Shown here one piece after another: positions 8,742-16,223 of a stretch of 16,501 nucleotides of DNA. The notes under the pieces are model-generated. The model had not been told where the DNA came from and did no database searches. It saw nothing but the letters and a program-made list of their open reading frames with translations. The position numbers and the translations under genes are program-made. This stretch comes from STC-74 sp031423995 (GTDB lineage Bacteria > Patescibacteriota > Gracilibacteria > BD1-5 > UBA2023): assembly GCA_031423995.1 (NCBI GenBank), contig JANPGO010000101.1, positions 1-16,501 on the forward strand. The letters run 5' to 3'. Every line of letters begins with the position of its first letter. Position 1 is the first letter of the stretch.

Positions 8742-8768
8742 TAATAGTTATACCTTATATAACTATTA
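8742..8768. promoter_or_regulatory. Operator-like inverted repeat
   Basis: TAATAGTTATA (8742-8752) and TATAACTATTA (8758-8768) are perfect 11-base arms around CCTTA. The TAGTT...AACTA layout resembles MarR-family operators. It lies 10 bases upstream of the 151-aa gene's ATG, over its likely promoter, and about 35 bases from a MarR C-terminal remnant. Binding by the intact MarR at 6299-6727 is an inference. Confidence 0.5.
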
Positions 8769-8801
8769 ATTCGTATTTTGCAAATATATTGTGAAATATA
8801 C

Positions 8802-8870
8802 TTATATTGCTCGCTTACTCATCTTCGAGATGATATTGCTCGCGCGTTCGACCTAGTTATATTCGGGTGA
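8802..8870 (-). pseudogene. Remnant of a second MarR gene (C-terminal end)
   Basis: Read on the minus strand this gives SPEYN-stop-VERASNIISKMSKRAI-stop, against SPE-VERANNIIQKMSKRIG at the C-terminus of the MarR protein at 6299-6727. DNA identity is about 31 of 35 bases across the core (8818-8852 against 6314-6348). The in-frame TAG and the lack of any MarR sequence further upstream show it is a fragment. It lies in the same orientation as the intact gene, so the two form a direct repeat about 2.5 kb apart. Confidence 0.75.
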
Positions 8871-8906
8871 GGGAAGTGCTAGAGTGAATTGGAAGTCAAA
8901 ATAGAA

Positions 8907-10154
8907 TTAAATCATTTCTTCCTCTCCAATCTCTTCAATAAGTAGTTGCTTTTGTTGAAAAACAAAGTCAGCCTTTTTATTAGAGGTATATCGAAGTAAT
9001 TCTCTAAATTTAAGAATAGCTATCCTTAAAGGATCCTTAGCCTTTAAATTTAGCCGATATTTTTCATATAAGTCAGTACTAAGTGATATTATAGATTCAA
9101 TGCTCTCTTCTAATAAATTATAAAAATCTATCGATTCGACATTTTTTTTAGATGATATTCTAATTCAGAGTTGCGTAAGTTTTTCCCTTTCGTCAAGTTC
9201 AATTTCAAAAGTAGTCCCATCTACAAGTGCTTCTAAACATAACATGAATTCTTTTATAATCCATTCTATATTTGATTTAACAACTCTAGGTCAACTATCT
9301 CAGACTTTTTTTACTTCAGCAATTGTATCTTTATCTATATTAAGTTCAGTATTTTTATTTATTTGATTATCATTAATGTGGTTTAAGAAATTTTCAGGAG
9401 TATACATATGAAAATCAGTCCCCGCACATTCAAAAAATTCCCTCCTAAGTGAAGGATGCGGCATAATAGTTTTTCATTCATCTCGAAGCCACCAATCTTC
9501 TTTTGTATCATCAGTAATAAATACTATAGATTTTTTACTAGTCTTTCACTTTTCTAAGATTTCTTTCCAAACAAAATAGTCTCAAAATTTATTCGTAGGC
9601 TTTTTATCATCTTCAAATCAAGGTGGTATCTTTTTTTTATATCGTTCTAATCATTCTTTTTCTACTTTTTCAGAGTAGTCAGTAGTTGGTTTTTCTCATA
9701 TTTTTCAATCAAATATCGATGTAATTTCTACTAAAATTACATCTTTTTCTCAATTGTAATCTGGATGGTCTTTTTCTTTTTCCTGGATGTCATCTATTAT
9801 TTCTTGCAATCTATCTGTTATATCCTTTAAGTCGAGCATAGGATGATCCTTGATCTTTTTAATAGTCTCAAGTTCTTTTCTTAGAGAATTACAGATAGTG
9901 CTATAATGTTTCTTATTTGAATTTAATACATTACGCCTATTTTCAAAAAATTCCCATCAAACATGATATGGTAAGTATAGTCGGTCTTCTTTTCATAAAG
10001 TTCGAAATACTCGTATATAATCGTTTCTTGCCTTCTCGGTATACCTATACATATTTAAAAGAACATTTGTATCAAAAATAAAGATACAATCCTTCCATAT
10101 ATCTTTTAATTCTTCTTCTAGTAAAGGAAAATATTCTCTAAATTGTTTTTTCAT
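8907..10154 (-). CDS. PIN-like domain nuclease (PIN_8 / DUF4935 type)
   Basis: 415 aa, ATG 10154 to TAA 8907, with 13 UGA codons supplying 13 of about 16 glycines. The N-terminal half matches the PIN-like domain of this type: IFDTNVLLNMYRY (Asp28, first metal-binding acid), YLPYHVGWEFFENR (Glu in helix), then after a helical insert FGDYFVWKEILEK (Asp192) and FITDDTKEDWW (Asp215, Asp216), ending MYTPENFL. These are the acidic residues expected for a metal-dependent ribonuclease. The Gly before Asp192 is a UGA at 9582-9584, a position conserved in the family. The C-terminal 150 residues are helical and unassigned. It starts 11 bases after the DUF2130 stop, so the two form one operon. PIN_8-type proteins are common in defence and toxin settings. 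AT-rich and probably mobile. Confidence 0.85.
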
Positions 10155-10165
10155 ATTCACAAAAA

Positions 10166-11332
10166 TTATAACCCATCCCCCAACTCTAGATACTCCACCT
10201 GTGCAAGCTTCCCACCGAGAACTCCACCGAGATCACCATACATCCCAGAAGTATTCTTGATGACTTGTTCGAGGAGGGCTTCGCGCTTCTTCCACCGAGA
10301 TTCGAACGCTCGACGCTCTTCGGCGACTTGGTCTTGCATCTGACGGAATGCATCGATGATATTCTCGACCTTGTCCTTGAACTTGGCAGATGTGAGATAG
10401 TTGTAGAGGACTTCCATCTTCTCATCCTTCGATACGAGACTCATGCGGAGGTGTGCCATCGACTCGATCTGTCCGCGGAGCATCATGGCGATCGGGAGGA
10501 CGTAGGACCACTCGACGAGCCAGACTCACTTATAGAGACCGAACTTTTCGACTTCTTTCGGCAGTACCGCTGTCACGAGGATAGAGACGTCGGCATTCAC
10601 ACGGAGGCGGTCTTCCTTCAGCTTCTCGACCCAAGAGTCACTCCATGCCTTCGTATTCTTCGATTCCCAGGCGATGACTCAGGCAGTACCGTTCATATTG
10701 CGGACTTCCTGGATGATGTCCGCTCACTTAATCCCTTTCTCGACGTCGGAGATGCTATCCATAGGGAAGTTCGATTCGAGGAGTTCCTTCAGGGCATCTT
10801 CCTGGATCTCTCACTGGATCTGCATACTTCATTGATTTGCTTTACGATTCGCATCTTCGACTGCTTTTTGCGTCATCTCGAGTTGTTTCTTGAGTTCTGC
10901 TATCTGTTTATCACTCTCGAGTTTCATCTTATCCGTTTCGAACTTGGCACGCTCTTCGGCTTGTTTTTTTGCTTCTTCCTCCGCTTTTTTCTGTCATTCA
11001 AATCGTGCTTTTTCGAGTTCGAGAGCTTGATTTTTTTTCATGTTTTCGAAATCTTGGGATTGTTTCAGGAACTCCATCTCTTTTTTCTGAGCTTCATCGC
11101 GCTTTTTTCGTAGATCTTCGAGTTCGATGGATTGCTTTTTACCCGCTTCCTCTGCCTCGAGTTTGGCTTTTTTTATCTCTTCTTGTGCCCAGCCGAATGC
11201 CTTTTTCTTCATATCGGCTTCGACTTCGAGCTTCATTTTTTCTCGCATTTCTTCGAGTTCGTGTTTCTGGACATCTGAGAGAGAGAATTGATGTCCACAG
11301 TGAGGACAGGTGATGAGGTTTTGGTTTGTCAT
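10166..11332 (-). CDS. DUF2130 protein: zinc-like N-terminus, coiled coil, PD-(D/E)XK-like core
   Basis: 388 aa, ATG 11332 to TAA 10166, with five UGA codons. It opens with CPHCGHQF (Cys9, Cys12, His15, a zinc-ribbon-like knuckle), then a Lys/Glu-rich coiled coil at about 25-165, then the DUF2130 core: EIQEDALKELLESNFPMDSI, KGIKGADIIQEVRN (Asp205), VIAWESKNTKAWSDSW (Glu223, Lys225), VNADVSILVTAVLP, LYKGVWLVEW. Asp205 with Glu-x-Lys resembles the PD-(D/E)XK nuclease motif. Three UGA codons fall on family-conserved glycines: 10811 (QGEIQE), 10724 (KGAD) and 10526 (KGVW). Its promoter (11339-11366) puts the start at or next to the ATG. The family's cellular role is not settled; DNA cleavage or processing is inferred. 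It is followed at once by the PIN-like gene. Confidence 0.92.
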
Positions 11333-11338
11333 ATGCAA

Positions 11339-11366
11339 AGTGTATGCAAAGCAGTATCTCTGTCAA
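11339..11366 (-). promoter_or_regulatory. Promoter of the DUF2130-PIN operon, possibly leaderless
   Basis: On the minus strand TTGACA (11361-11366), 16 bases, TACACT (11339-11344). The start is predicted around 11332, the A of the DUF2130 ATG, so the message may have no leader. A TATGCAAAG direct repeat lies in and beside the spacer. Confidence 0.5.
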
Positions 11367-11392
11367 AAAAATCCCAGTTTCCTACGGAGATT
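11363..11392 (-). terminator. Possible weak terminator after the 108-aa gene
   Basis: Directly after the TAA at 11393 the minus strand reads AATCTCC, a 10-base loop, GGGATT and a run of Ts that merges with the -35 of the next promoter. The stem is short and has a mismatch, so some read-through into DUF2130 is likely. Confidence 0.3.
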
Positions 11393-11719
11393 TTATACTC
11401 CTTTTTCAAGAATAGCGATAACTCTATCAAGAATAGCGAGCGAACTTTGAATTGCTAGATCTATATCTGGGAATTTCTGTCGACCTTCTCTCTCTATTTG
11501 AGCTAAATATTCATCAAATCTTAATCCATTTAGATCATCAGGCTTTAGTCTTAATAATCTAATAAGTTGTGCTACACTCGCATAAATAGACCCCATAATA
11601 TCATCTCTATTAGAAGCATTAATATTTGATCACTGAATTGCAAGATTATTTTTGATTCAAGTAAACCATTTAGGGCTAAGCTTTTCTCAAGTAACTCACT
11701 CTAATAGATTTATTTCCAT
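11393..11719 (-). CDS. Small helical protein, unknown (108 aa)
   Basis: ATG 11719 to TAA 11393 with four UGA codons in the first 30 residues; in the standard code only the last 67 residues would be read. The protein is all-helical by eye (SVAQLIRLLRLKPDDLNG, DEYLAQIEREGRQKFPDIDLAIQSSLAILDRVI), soluble, without signal peptide. No family is recognised. It lies 60 bases upstream of DUF2130 in the same direction, so it could be a partner or inhibitor of the nuclease pair, but a terminator-like stem and a separate promoter in the gap weaken that link. Confidence 0.6.
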
Positions 11720-11769
11720 TGATTTTATAGAAAAGAGATATTCTTGTATTCATCCCAAGAGTAATTCTA

Positions 11770-11799
11770 TCCTTCGCAAAGAGCGCGCAGGAATGACGA
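11770..11799. repeat. Possible remnant of the TGTCAT / GCGAAGGAT repeat
   Basis: On the minus strand the sequence CGTCATTCCTGCGCG...TTTGCGAAGGAT recalls the left end of the elements at 71 and 15819 (TGTCAT-CCTGAGC-TTGCGAAGGATC). It lies in the 155-base gap between the divergent 108-aa and DUF4012 genes. The match is partial. Confidence 0.3.
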
Positions 11800-11811
11800 T
11801 GAAAGGAGAAC

Positions 11812-11839
11812 TTTACTAGACGGTATTTTTTCTTATACT
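11812..11839 (+). promoter_or_regulatory. Possible promoter of the DUF4012-vWA-TPR operon
   Basis: TTTACT (11812-11817), 16 bases, TATACT (11834-11839); start near 11846, about 29 bases before ATG 11875. The -10 is good, the -35 is only fair. Confidence 0.4.
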
Positions 11840-11874
11840 CTGGATTATAGTCTTTTTTCCTATTTATCAAGCAG

Positions 11875-14028
11875 ATGTCTGACCAGAACGGTGTCATCTC
11901 ATTCGACCTCCAGCACGGAAAGGGGGGAATACTTGACGTGGCGAGTATGTATCCACTCTCGGAAGTACATGCGATCCGCTCGACGAAGCCGATCCTCGAT
12001 ACCCTCAAGAGCGGGAAGGGAAGAGTCTATGATTTCTCCCTCTCGAGAAAGATGTCATTGAAGCGATTTCGAACCCTTGTCACTCTCGACCTCTCGACCC
12101 CAGAGCTCTGGCAACCATCACTCGTGACAGCGAAGATCCTCTCGATCCGACCGAGATTCCATACGATCGATCTCGTCCCAGCACTCGAGATTCCATTCGG
12201 TGCACTCGACCTCAGGAAAGAGCGACCACTTCTCTCTCCTCGCACCTATCCAGACCTCTACCGTCGGAGTCTCCCCGCTTCACTGCACTTGCGACGAGAG
12301 TGGATGCATACGAAGGATTTCATGAAGCGAAAAAGAAAATCACTCGTTATCACTGCTGTCTGAGTTCTCATCCTCTCGGTGCCAACACTCTTCTATGCGA
12401 AATTCCTCGTCGAAGATGGCTATAGAAGGCTCACCGATATGCGACAATTCCATGATCGAGCGAGTACGGTCGAGAATATCCAAGCCGCATCTCGAGACTT
12501 CGAGCGGGCGAATATCCTTTTCATGCCATTTCGTATCATTCCATCAGACACGATCCGACTCGCGGCCCTTGCGATCGATGGCGGGATAGCACTCACTCGA
12601 GGTATTTCGACCATCACCGATCGACTCCCAGAAGTCATGAGTGGCACAGTCGTGAATACCTGATCAGTGAGTACGACCGAGAATACTGATGCGATCAGTT
12701 ATCGTGCTCCATCCCGAGATATTGCTCTCCTCGCTTCTCTGGGGATCGATTCTCCGACGGATTGGCTCAAAGGGAATCATCGAGCGATTGCAGAACTCGG
12801 TCAATCCCTCGATGATGCAGGTAAGGCATTTGCTCGGATCCGTTCGATCGATTCTGATCGCAAGGATGAAGTGCTTCATATCGCCAATGCACTGGAGAAA
12901 CTCGGGTCGATCCTGCACTTCTATGAGACGCATGAACAGGATATCCTGACGATGCTCGGGCACAATGAGCCAGAACGCTATATCATCTTCAATCAGAATC
13001 GCGATGAGATCCGTGCGAATGGGGGATTTCCTGGCAGTGTCATCACCTTCACCCTCTACAAAGGGAATGTCCTCGACTATCGTATGGATGACGTCTACTA
13101 CTATGACTGGAATCTCTACCCCTACAAGGAACTCCCACCTCCAGGACTCTCGCTCATCACGGGGAATTATGGTCTCCGAGATGTGAACTATTATCCTGAC
13201 TTCCATGACACGCTCGAAAAAGCGAATGCCTTCATCGAGCAATCGGGGGATGCGACGATCACGACGGGGATCGCGATCCATCAGGGCCTGATCGAAGATC
13301 TCCTGAAAGCGACCTGACCGATCACGCTCTCGGGAGTGACTGAACCGATCACGAGTGACAATTTCTCTCCACTCATGTCCACGCTCGTCGAGGCGCGTCA
13401 TGGAGCGAATAACACGCCGAAGGATATCCTTTTCCGATTCATCACGGCTCTCGGTACGACGATCAAGGAGAAAAAACTCTATGACACTGTCCTCGATACT
13501 CTCACTGATGCTGTTACTGATGGAGAAATCCTTTTTGCTTCGAGAGACAATGGAGTCGATGCATTTCTTGCGCAATTTCGCACAAAGCTCCCGTGGGAAT
13601 GTAGTTCAACGAATAGTGAACAATGAACAATGAACAGTGAACAATGAAAAGTAAGTAGTGAATTTCTAAGAACTAACCCTCTAACCCTCCAACCCCTTCT
13701 TGCTCCCAGAACTGGGCGTACCCACTCCTCACTTCTGTCTCAGGGAACAAGAGTGATCGCTTCATCCACCGACTCTATGAATCACAGACAACTCCGATCG
13801 GGAAGTGTACCTATGAGAATAGGATCACCTTCACCCATACGCATATCTATGCGAAAACTGATACCAAGGATCTCGAGAAATATATGGATATGATCGGTAT
13901 GAGCGACTCCAAGGCTCGAGAGAAAATGCTCTTCATCGAAGGAAATGGAAAAAATCGTACCTACATGCGTCTCTATGCTCCACGCGGATCGACGCTCACA
14001 GGTTCGACTCTCGGTATCGAGACGGTAG
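11875..14028 (+). CDS. DUF4012 membrane protein, frame lost after residue about 576
   Basis: From ATG 11875 the frame crosses UGA at 12361, 12661 and 13315 and stays open to TAG at 14026-14028. Residues 1-155 are cytosolic and basic toward the end (KRKRKS). One membrane helix follows (LVITAVGVLILSVPTLFYA, its Gly a UGA). The outer part carries the DUF4012 domain: RYIIFNQNRDEIRANGGFPG at about 368, YGLRDVNYYPDFHDTLEKA, then LIEDLLKATGPI with the conserved Gly as UGA 13315, to FRTKLPWE near 13599. Beyond that a sequence of about 100 bp with short tandem repeats interrupts the gene. The true C-terminus continues from about 13701 in another frame (next entry), so the last 140 or so residues read here are out of frame. 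DUF4012 proteins are thought to be envelope proteins. Whether this one still works is open. Confidence 0.8.
13616..13697. repeat. Two short tandem repeats inside the DUF4012 gene
   Basis: Five 7-bp units (GTGAACA, ATGAACA, ATGAACA, GTGAACA, ATGAAAA) fill 13616-13650. Three 8-bp units (TAACCCTC, TAACCCTC, CAACCCCT) fill 13674-13697. Both lie in the roughly 101-bp stretch between TGT 13600 and TGC 13701 that splits the DUF4012 frame. No inverted ends or open frame belong to it. Confidence 0.75.
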
Positions 14029-14198
14029 AGAAACCAGAGGCAACGGTCTTCACATGGCTTCTCGAGACTCCAGTCGCTTCAAGCGCTTCGAAGACCATTC
14101 GCTATATCACGAAGACTGACAATTGTTCTGAGAGCGATGCGACCCTCACGTGGTATCGTCAGCCATGACTGCAGTCGACGACTTTTCGAGCAAAATAA
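13677..14198 (+). pseudogene. Displaced C-terminal part of the DUF4012 protein
   Basis: In the frame shifted relative to 11875, coding resumes with QNWAYPLLTSVSGNKSDRFIHR, which is the expected DUF4012 continuation after LPWE, and runs on through THTHIYAKTD, NGKNRTYMRLYAPRGSTLTG and TIRYITKTDNCSE to TAA at 14196-14198. UGA at 14166 is read as Gly. TAG at 13656 and TAA at 13674 close this frame upstream, and the first ATG is at 13884, well inside the domain. So it is either a dead fragment or is joined to the front half by frameshifting. Removing 101 bp (13600-13700) would restore one frame reading LPWECSQNWAYP. It overlaps the vWA start by 34 bases. Confidence 0.7.
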
Positions 14199-15085
14199 TC
14201 GAGAGAGAATATGACAAAGGAAGAACTTTCAATATACTCGAACCAATGCAGTATACCCTCTTTTCTCATCGACGATTTTTCCTGAGTCTCTTCATCGGGC
14301 TAATTGGAATAGGAGTTTTTGGTGTGTATTTCGTGAAACAAGTGCCGACTACATCATCAGAGGAGACACTCTGGGTTGTCGATAACTCGCTCTCGATGGC
14401 GGTCGAAGATATCCATGATAGAGGGAATACTTCGAGTCGGAGTCGTCTCGACCTCGCTCGCTCGATCGTAATGAGTGGGGTGACGCTCATCCCAGGGAAA
14501 CATGCGATCATCACCTATGCTCGAAATGCCTGAATCCTCGCACCATTCACGAGTGATATCCCGACTCTCGGGTCCACACTGTCTCATATTGAACCCGTAC
14601 TTGAGAATGGAGGCAGTGACATCAATGCTGCTTTTGCTCTCATCAATACTCTCTATACTACCAATAATCATCAGATAAATATCATCCTCCTCACGGATGG
14701 TGGAGATACGGGAAGTGGAGCTCTGCCGTCACTTCCACCAGGAGCCACTCTCAGAATCATCGGGATTGGGACGAATGCATGATGACCGATCCCACTCGGC
14801 TATGATGCAGCTGGGCAGAGGCGCTACAAGATCTATGAGAACAAAGAAGTCACCGTTCCATATGATCCAGTTCATATCAATCGAATTGTGCAGGGATATC
14901 ATGCAGCAATTGAGCGGATACAATCACTCGAAACAGTTGATTCAGTTATGGCATCCTTGAAATCCCAGTTCACAAACTCTCTCCCACTCTCGAATAGTTC
15001 GGAATGGATACTCCTCATCACTGGATCAATATTGCTTCTTCTCGCACTCTTTCTCCATCCCTATGCTCACACGTCCCAAGAGTAG
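14165..15085 (+). CDS. vWA-domain membrane protein (BatA/BatB-like)
   Basis: 306 aa, ATG 14165 (overlapping the end of DUF4012) to TAG 15083-15085, with UGA codons at 14531, 14780 and 14783. Order: a short cytosolic N-terminus, membrane helix at about 38-57 (FFLSLFIGLIGIGVFGVYFV), a vWA domain with the MIDAS motif Asp73-x-Ser-x-Ser (VVDNSLSM) and LLTDGGDTGSG, the Bat-type segment IGIGTNAGGPIPLGYD, and a final helix (WILLITGSILLLLALFL). This helix-vWA-helix layout matches BatA/BatB of aerotolerance-type operons, where the vWA domain binds a metal and partner proteins outside the membrane. The usual MoxR ATPase gene is not in the window. It is coupled to the following TPR-like gene by a 23-base overlap. 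Confidence 0.88.
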
Positions 15086-15695
15086 ATCCATCCTCGTTTT
15101 TCTCATACTCTCACTCATCTGTGCTGGGATATATTCGTGGCGACCACTCATTCAGAACCTCGCGCTCGCATTTCCCCATTCAGATACGCTGAATCAAGTA
15201 GCTGGAATAGAAGAAATCCAGAACTATCATCTCGCACTCACTGAGGCAAAAGGTGGAAACCTCGCATCATCCCATGCTCATCTCGAGAAGCTCGTCCGTG
15301 CAGGCCTGACCTCATCGATCCAAGATCGAATCTATGAGCTCTATGGCGATATTCTCTATCTCCAGAGTGGATCAGTGAATGATGTTCGTGCCCTCTATAT
15401 CCGTGCTCTCGAATATCGTCCATCTGATCGACTCAGACAGAAGCTTGCTCTCCTCGAACCCACTGCATCAGGAAGTGGCCGAATCATACCTACTCCACCT
15501 GTTTCTCAGAGTTCAGGATCACTCAGTTCCTCAGGGCAATCCATGGTTCGCATGACACTCGACCGACTCGAACAGTCCAATGCAGAGAAAGAAAAATACC
15601 TCTATCCGCTCAATGTCTGACCACCACCTGATGCTGAGCGCATCTCTGATATCCGAGAATTCCTCCAGAGTGGAGTCGAACGGGTGGATTGGTAG
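15063..15695 (+). CDS. TPR-like membrane-anchored protein (BatC/BatE-like place in the operon)
   Basis: 210 aa from ATG 15063 to TAG 15693-15695, overlapping the vWA gene by 23 bases, with one UGA (15618-15620) near the end. An N-terminal anchor helix (ILVFLILSLICAGIYSW) is followed by a helical region that reads like one or two TPR units: YHLALTEAKGGNLASSHAHLEKLVRAG and RIYELYGDILYLQSGSVNDVRALYIRALEYRP. A Ser/Gly/Pro linker and a last helix (REFLQSGVERVDW) end the protein. Bat operons often pair vWA proteins with a TPR protein, so a scaffold role beside the vWA protein outside the membrane is the best guess. The repeat match is by eye only. Confidence 0.7.
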
Positions 15696-15818
15696 GGTAT
15701 AGCAGATAGATAATAGCAGATATGTTATTATAGGAATGGGATACTTATCAGATATCAGAAATAAATCAGAAAATATAAATAGAAATAGAATTTACTCTCA
15801 TATCAACTGTGCTGGCTT

Positions 15819-15884
15819 TGTCATCCTGAGCTTGCGAAGGATCCAGAGTACCAAAAGATGGATTCTTCCTTCGTCAGAATGACG
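15819..15884. repeat. Second copy of the small inverted-repeat element
   Basis: TGTCATCCTGAGC (15819-15831) continues TTGCGAAGGATCC, and GGATTCTTCCTTCGTCAGAATGAC closes it, so the inverted repeat extends well inward. The left end is nearly identical to the element at 71. It lies in the 229-base gap between the TPR-like gene and yidD, where its long stem could also end transcription. Nothing else is seen in that gap. Confidence 0.7.
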
Positions 15885-15924
15885 GAAACTTAGAAAATCA
15901 AAATCACCAACCACTCCATAGTCT

Positions 15925-16179
15925 ATGTTCAAAAATCTCTTCATCTCCATCATCCGTCAGTATCAGAAATATCTCTCCCCCGATCACTCGATCTGGGCGA
16001 AGACACTCGAACTCCCGCCGTACTGCAAACATATCCCGAGCTGTAGTGACTATATGATCGAATCGATCGAAAAAAAATGATCACTCATCGGTATCTGGAA
16101 GGGAATAGGACGAATTCTTCGTTGTAATCCGTGGTCAAAGGGGGGATATGATCCTGTAGATAAAATTGACAAATTATAA
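15925..16179 (+). CDS. yidD: Membrane protein insertion efficiency factor YidD
   Basis: 84 aa, ATG 15925 to TAA 16177-16179. The family pattern is complete: IRQYQKYLSPDHS, YCKHIPSCSDYMIESIEKKG, SLIGIWKGIGRILRCNPWSKGGYDPVDK, with the conserved cysteines and the RCNPW-x-x-GGYDP motif. The Gly of EKKG, conserved in YidD (usually KHG), is encoded by UGA at 16078-16080, one of the clearest proofs of code 25 in the window. YidD is a small protein at the inner membrane that aids YidC-dependent insertion. Its usual neighbours (rnpA, rpmH, yidC) are not here, so the gene is separated from that cluster. Confidence 0.94.
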
Positions 16180-16192
16180 AATAATGTATTAT
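16166..16192 (+). promoter_or_regulatory. Possible promoter of the last gene
   Basis: TTGACA (16166-16171), inside the last codons of yidD, and TATTAT (16187-16192) are 15 bases apart in a very AT-rich stretch ahead of ATG 16224. The spacing is short, so this is tentative. Confidence 0.35.
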
Positions 16193-16223
16193 TTAATTAA
16201 TAATTATTATCTATTTTAGATAT

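Noticed and set aside
10265..11113. 282-codon plus-strand frame rich in Phe and Leu
   Set aside because: It is antisense to the DUF2130 gene, whose family match is strong.
12664..13575. 303-codon minus-strand frame rich in Arg, Asp and Ile
   Set aside because: It is antisense to the DUF4012 gene, caused by regular GA-rich codon use.
13674..13697. AACCCTC repeats as telomere-like or CRISPR sequence
   Set aside because: There are only three short imperfect units, no spacers, and the stretch lies inside an interrupted gene.
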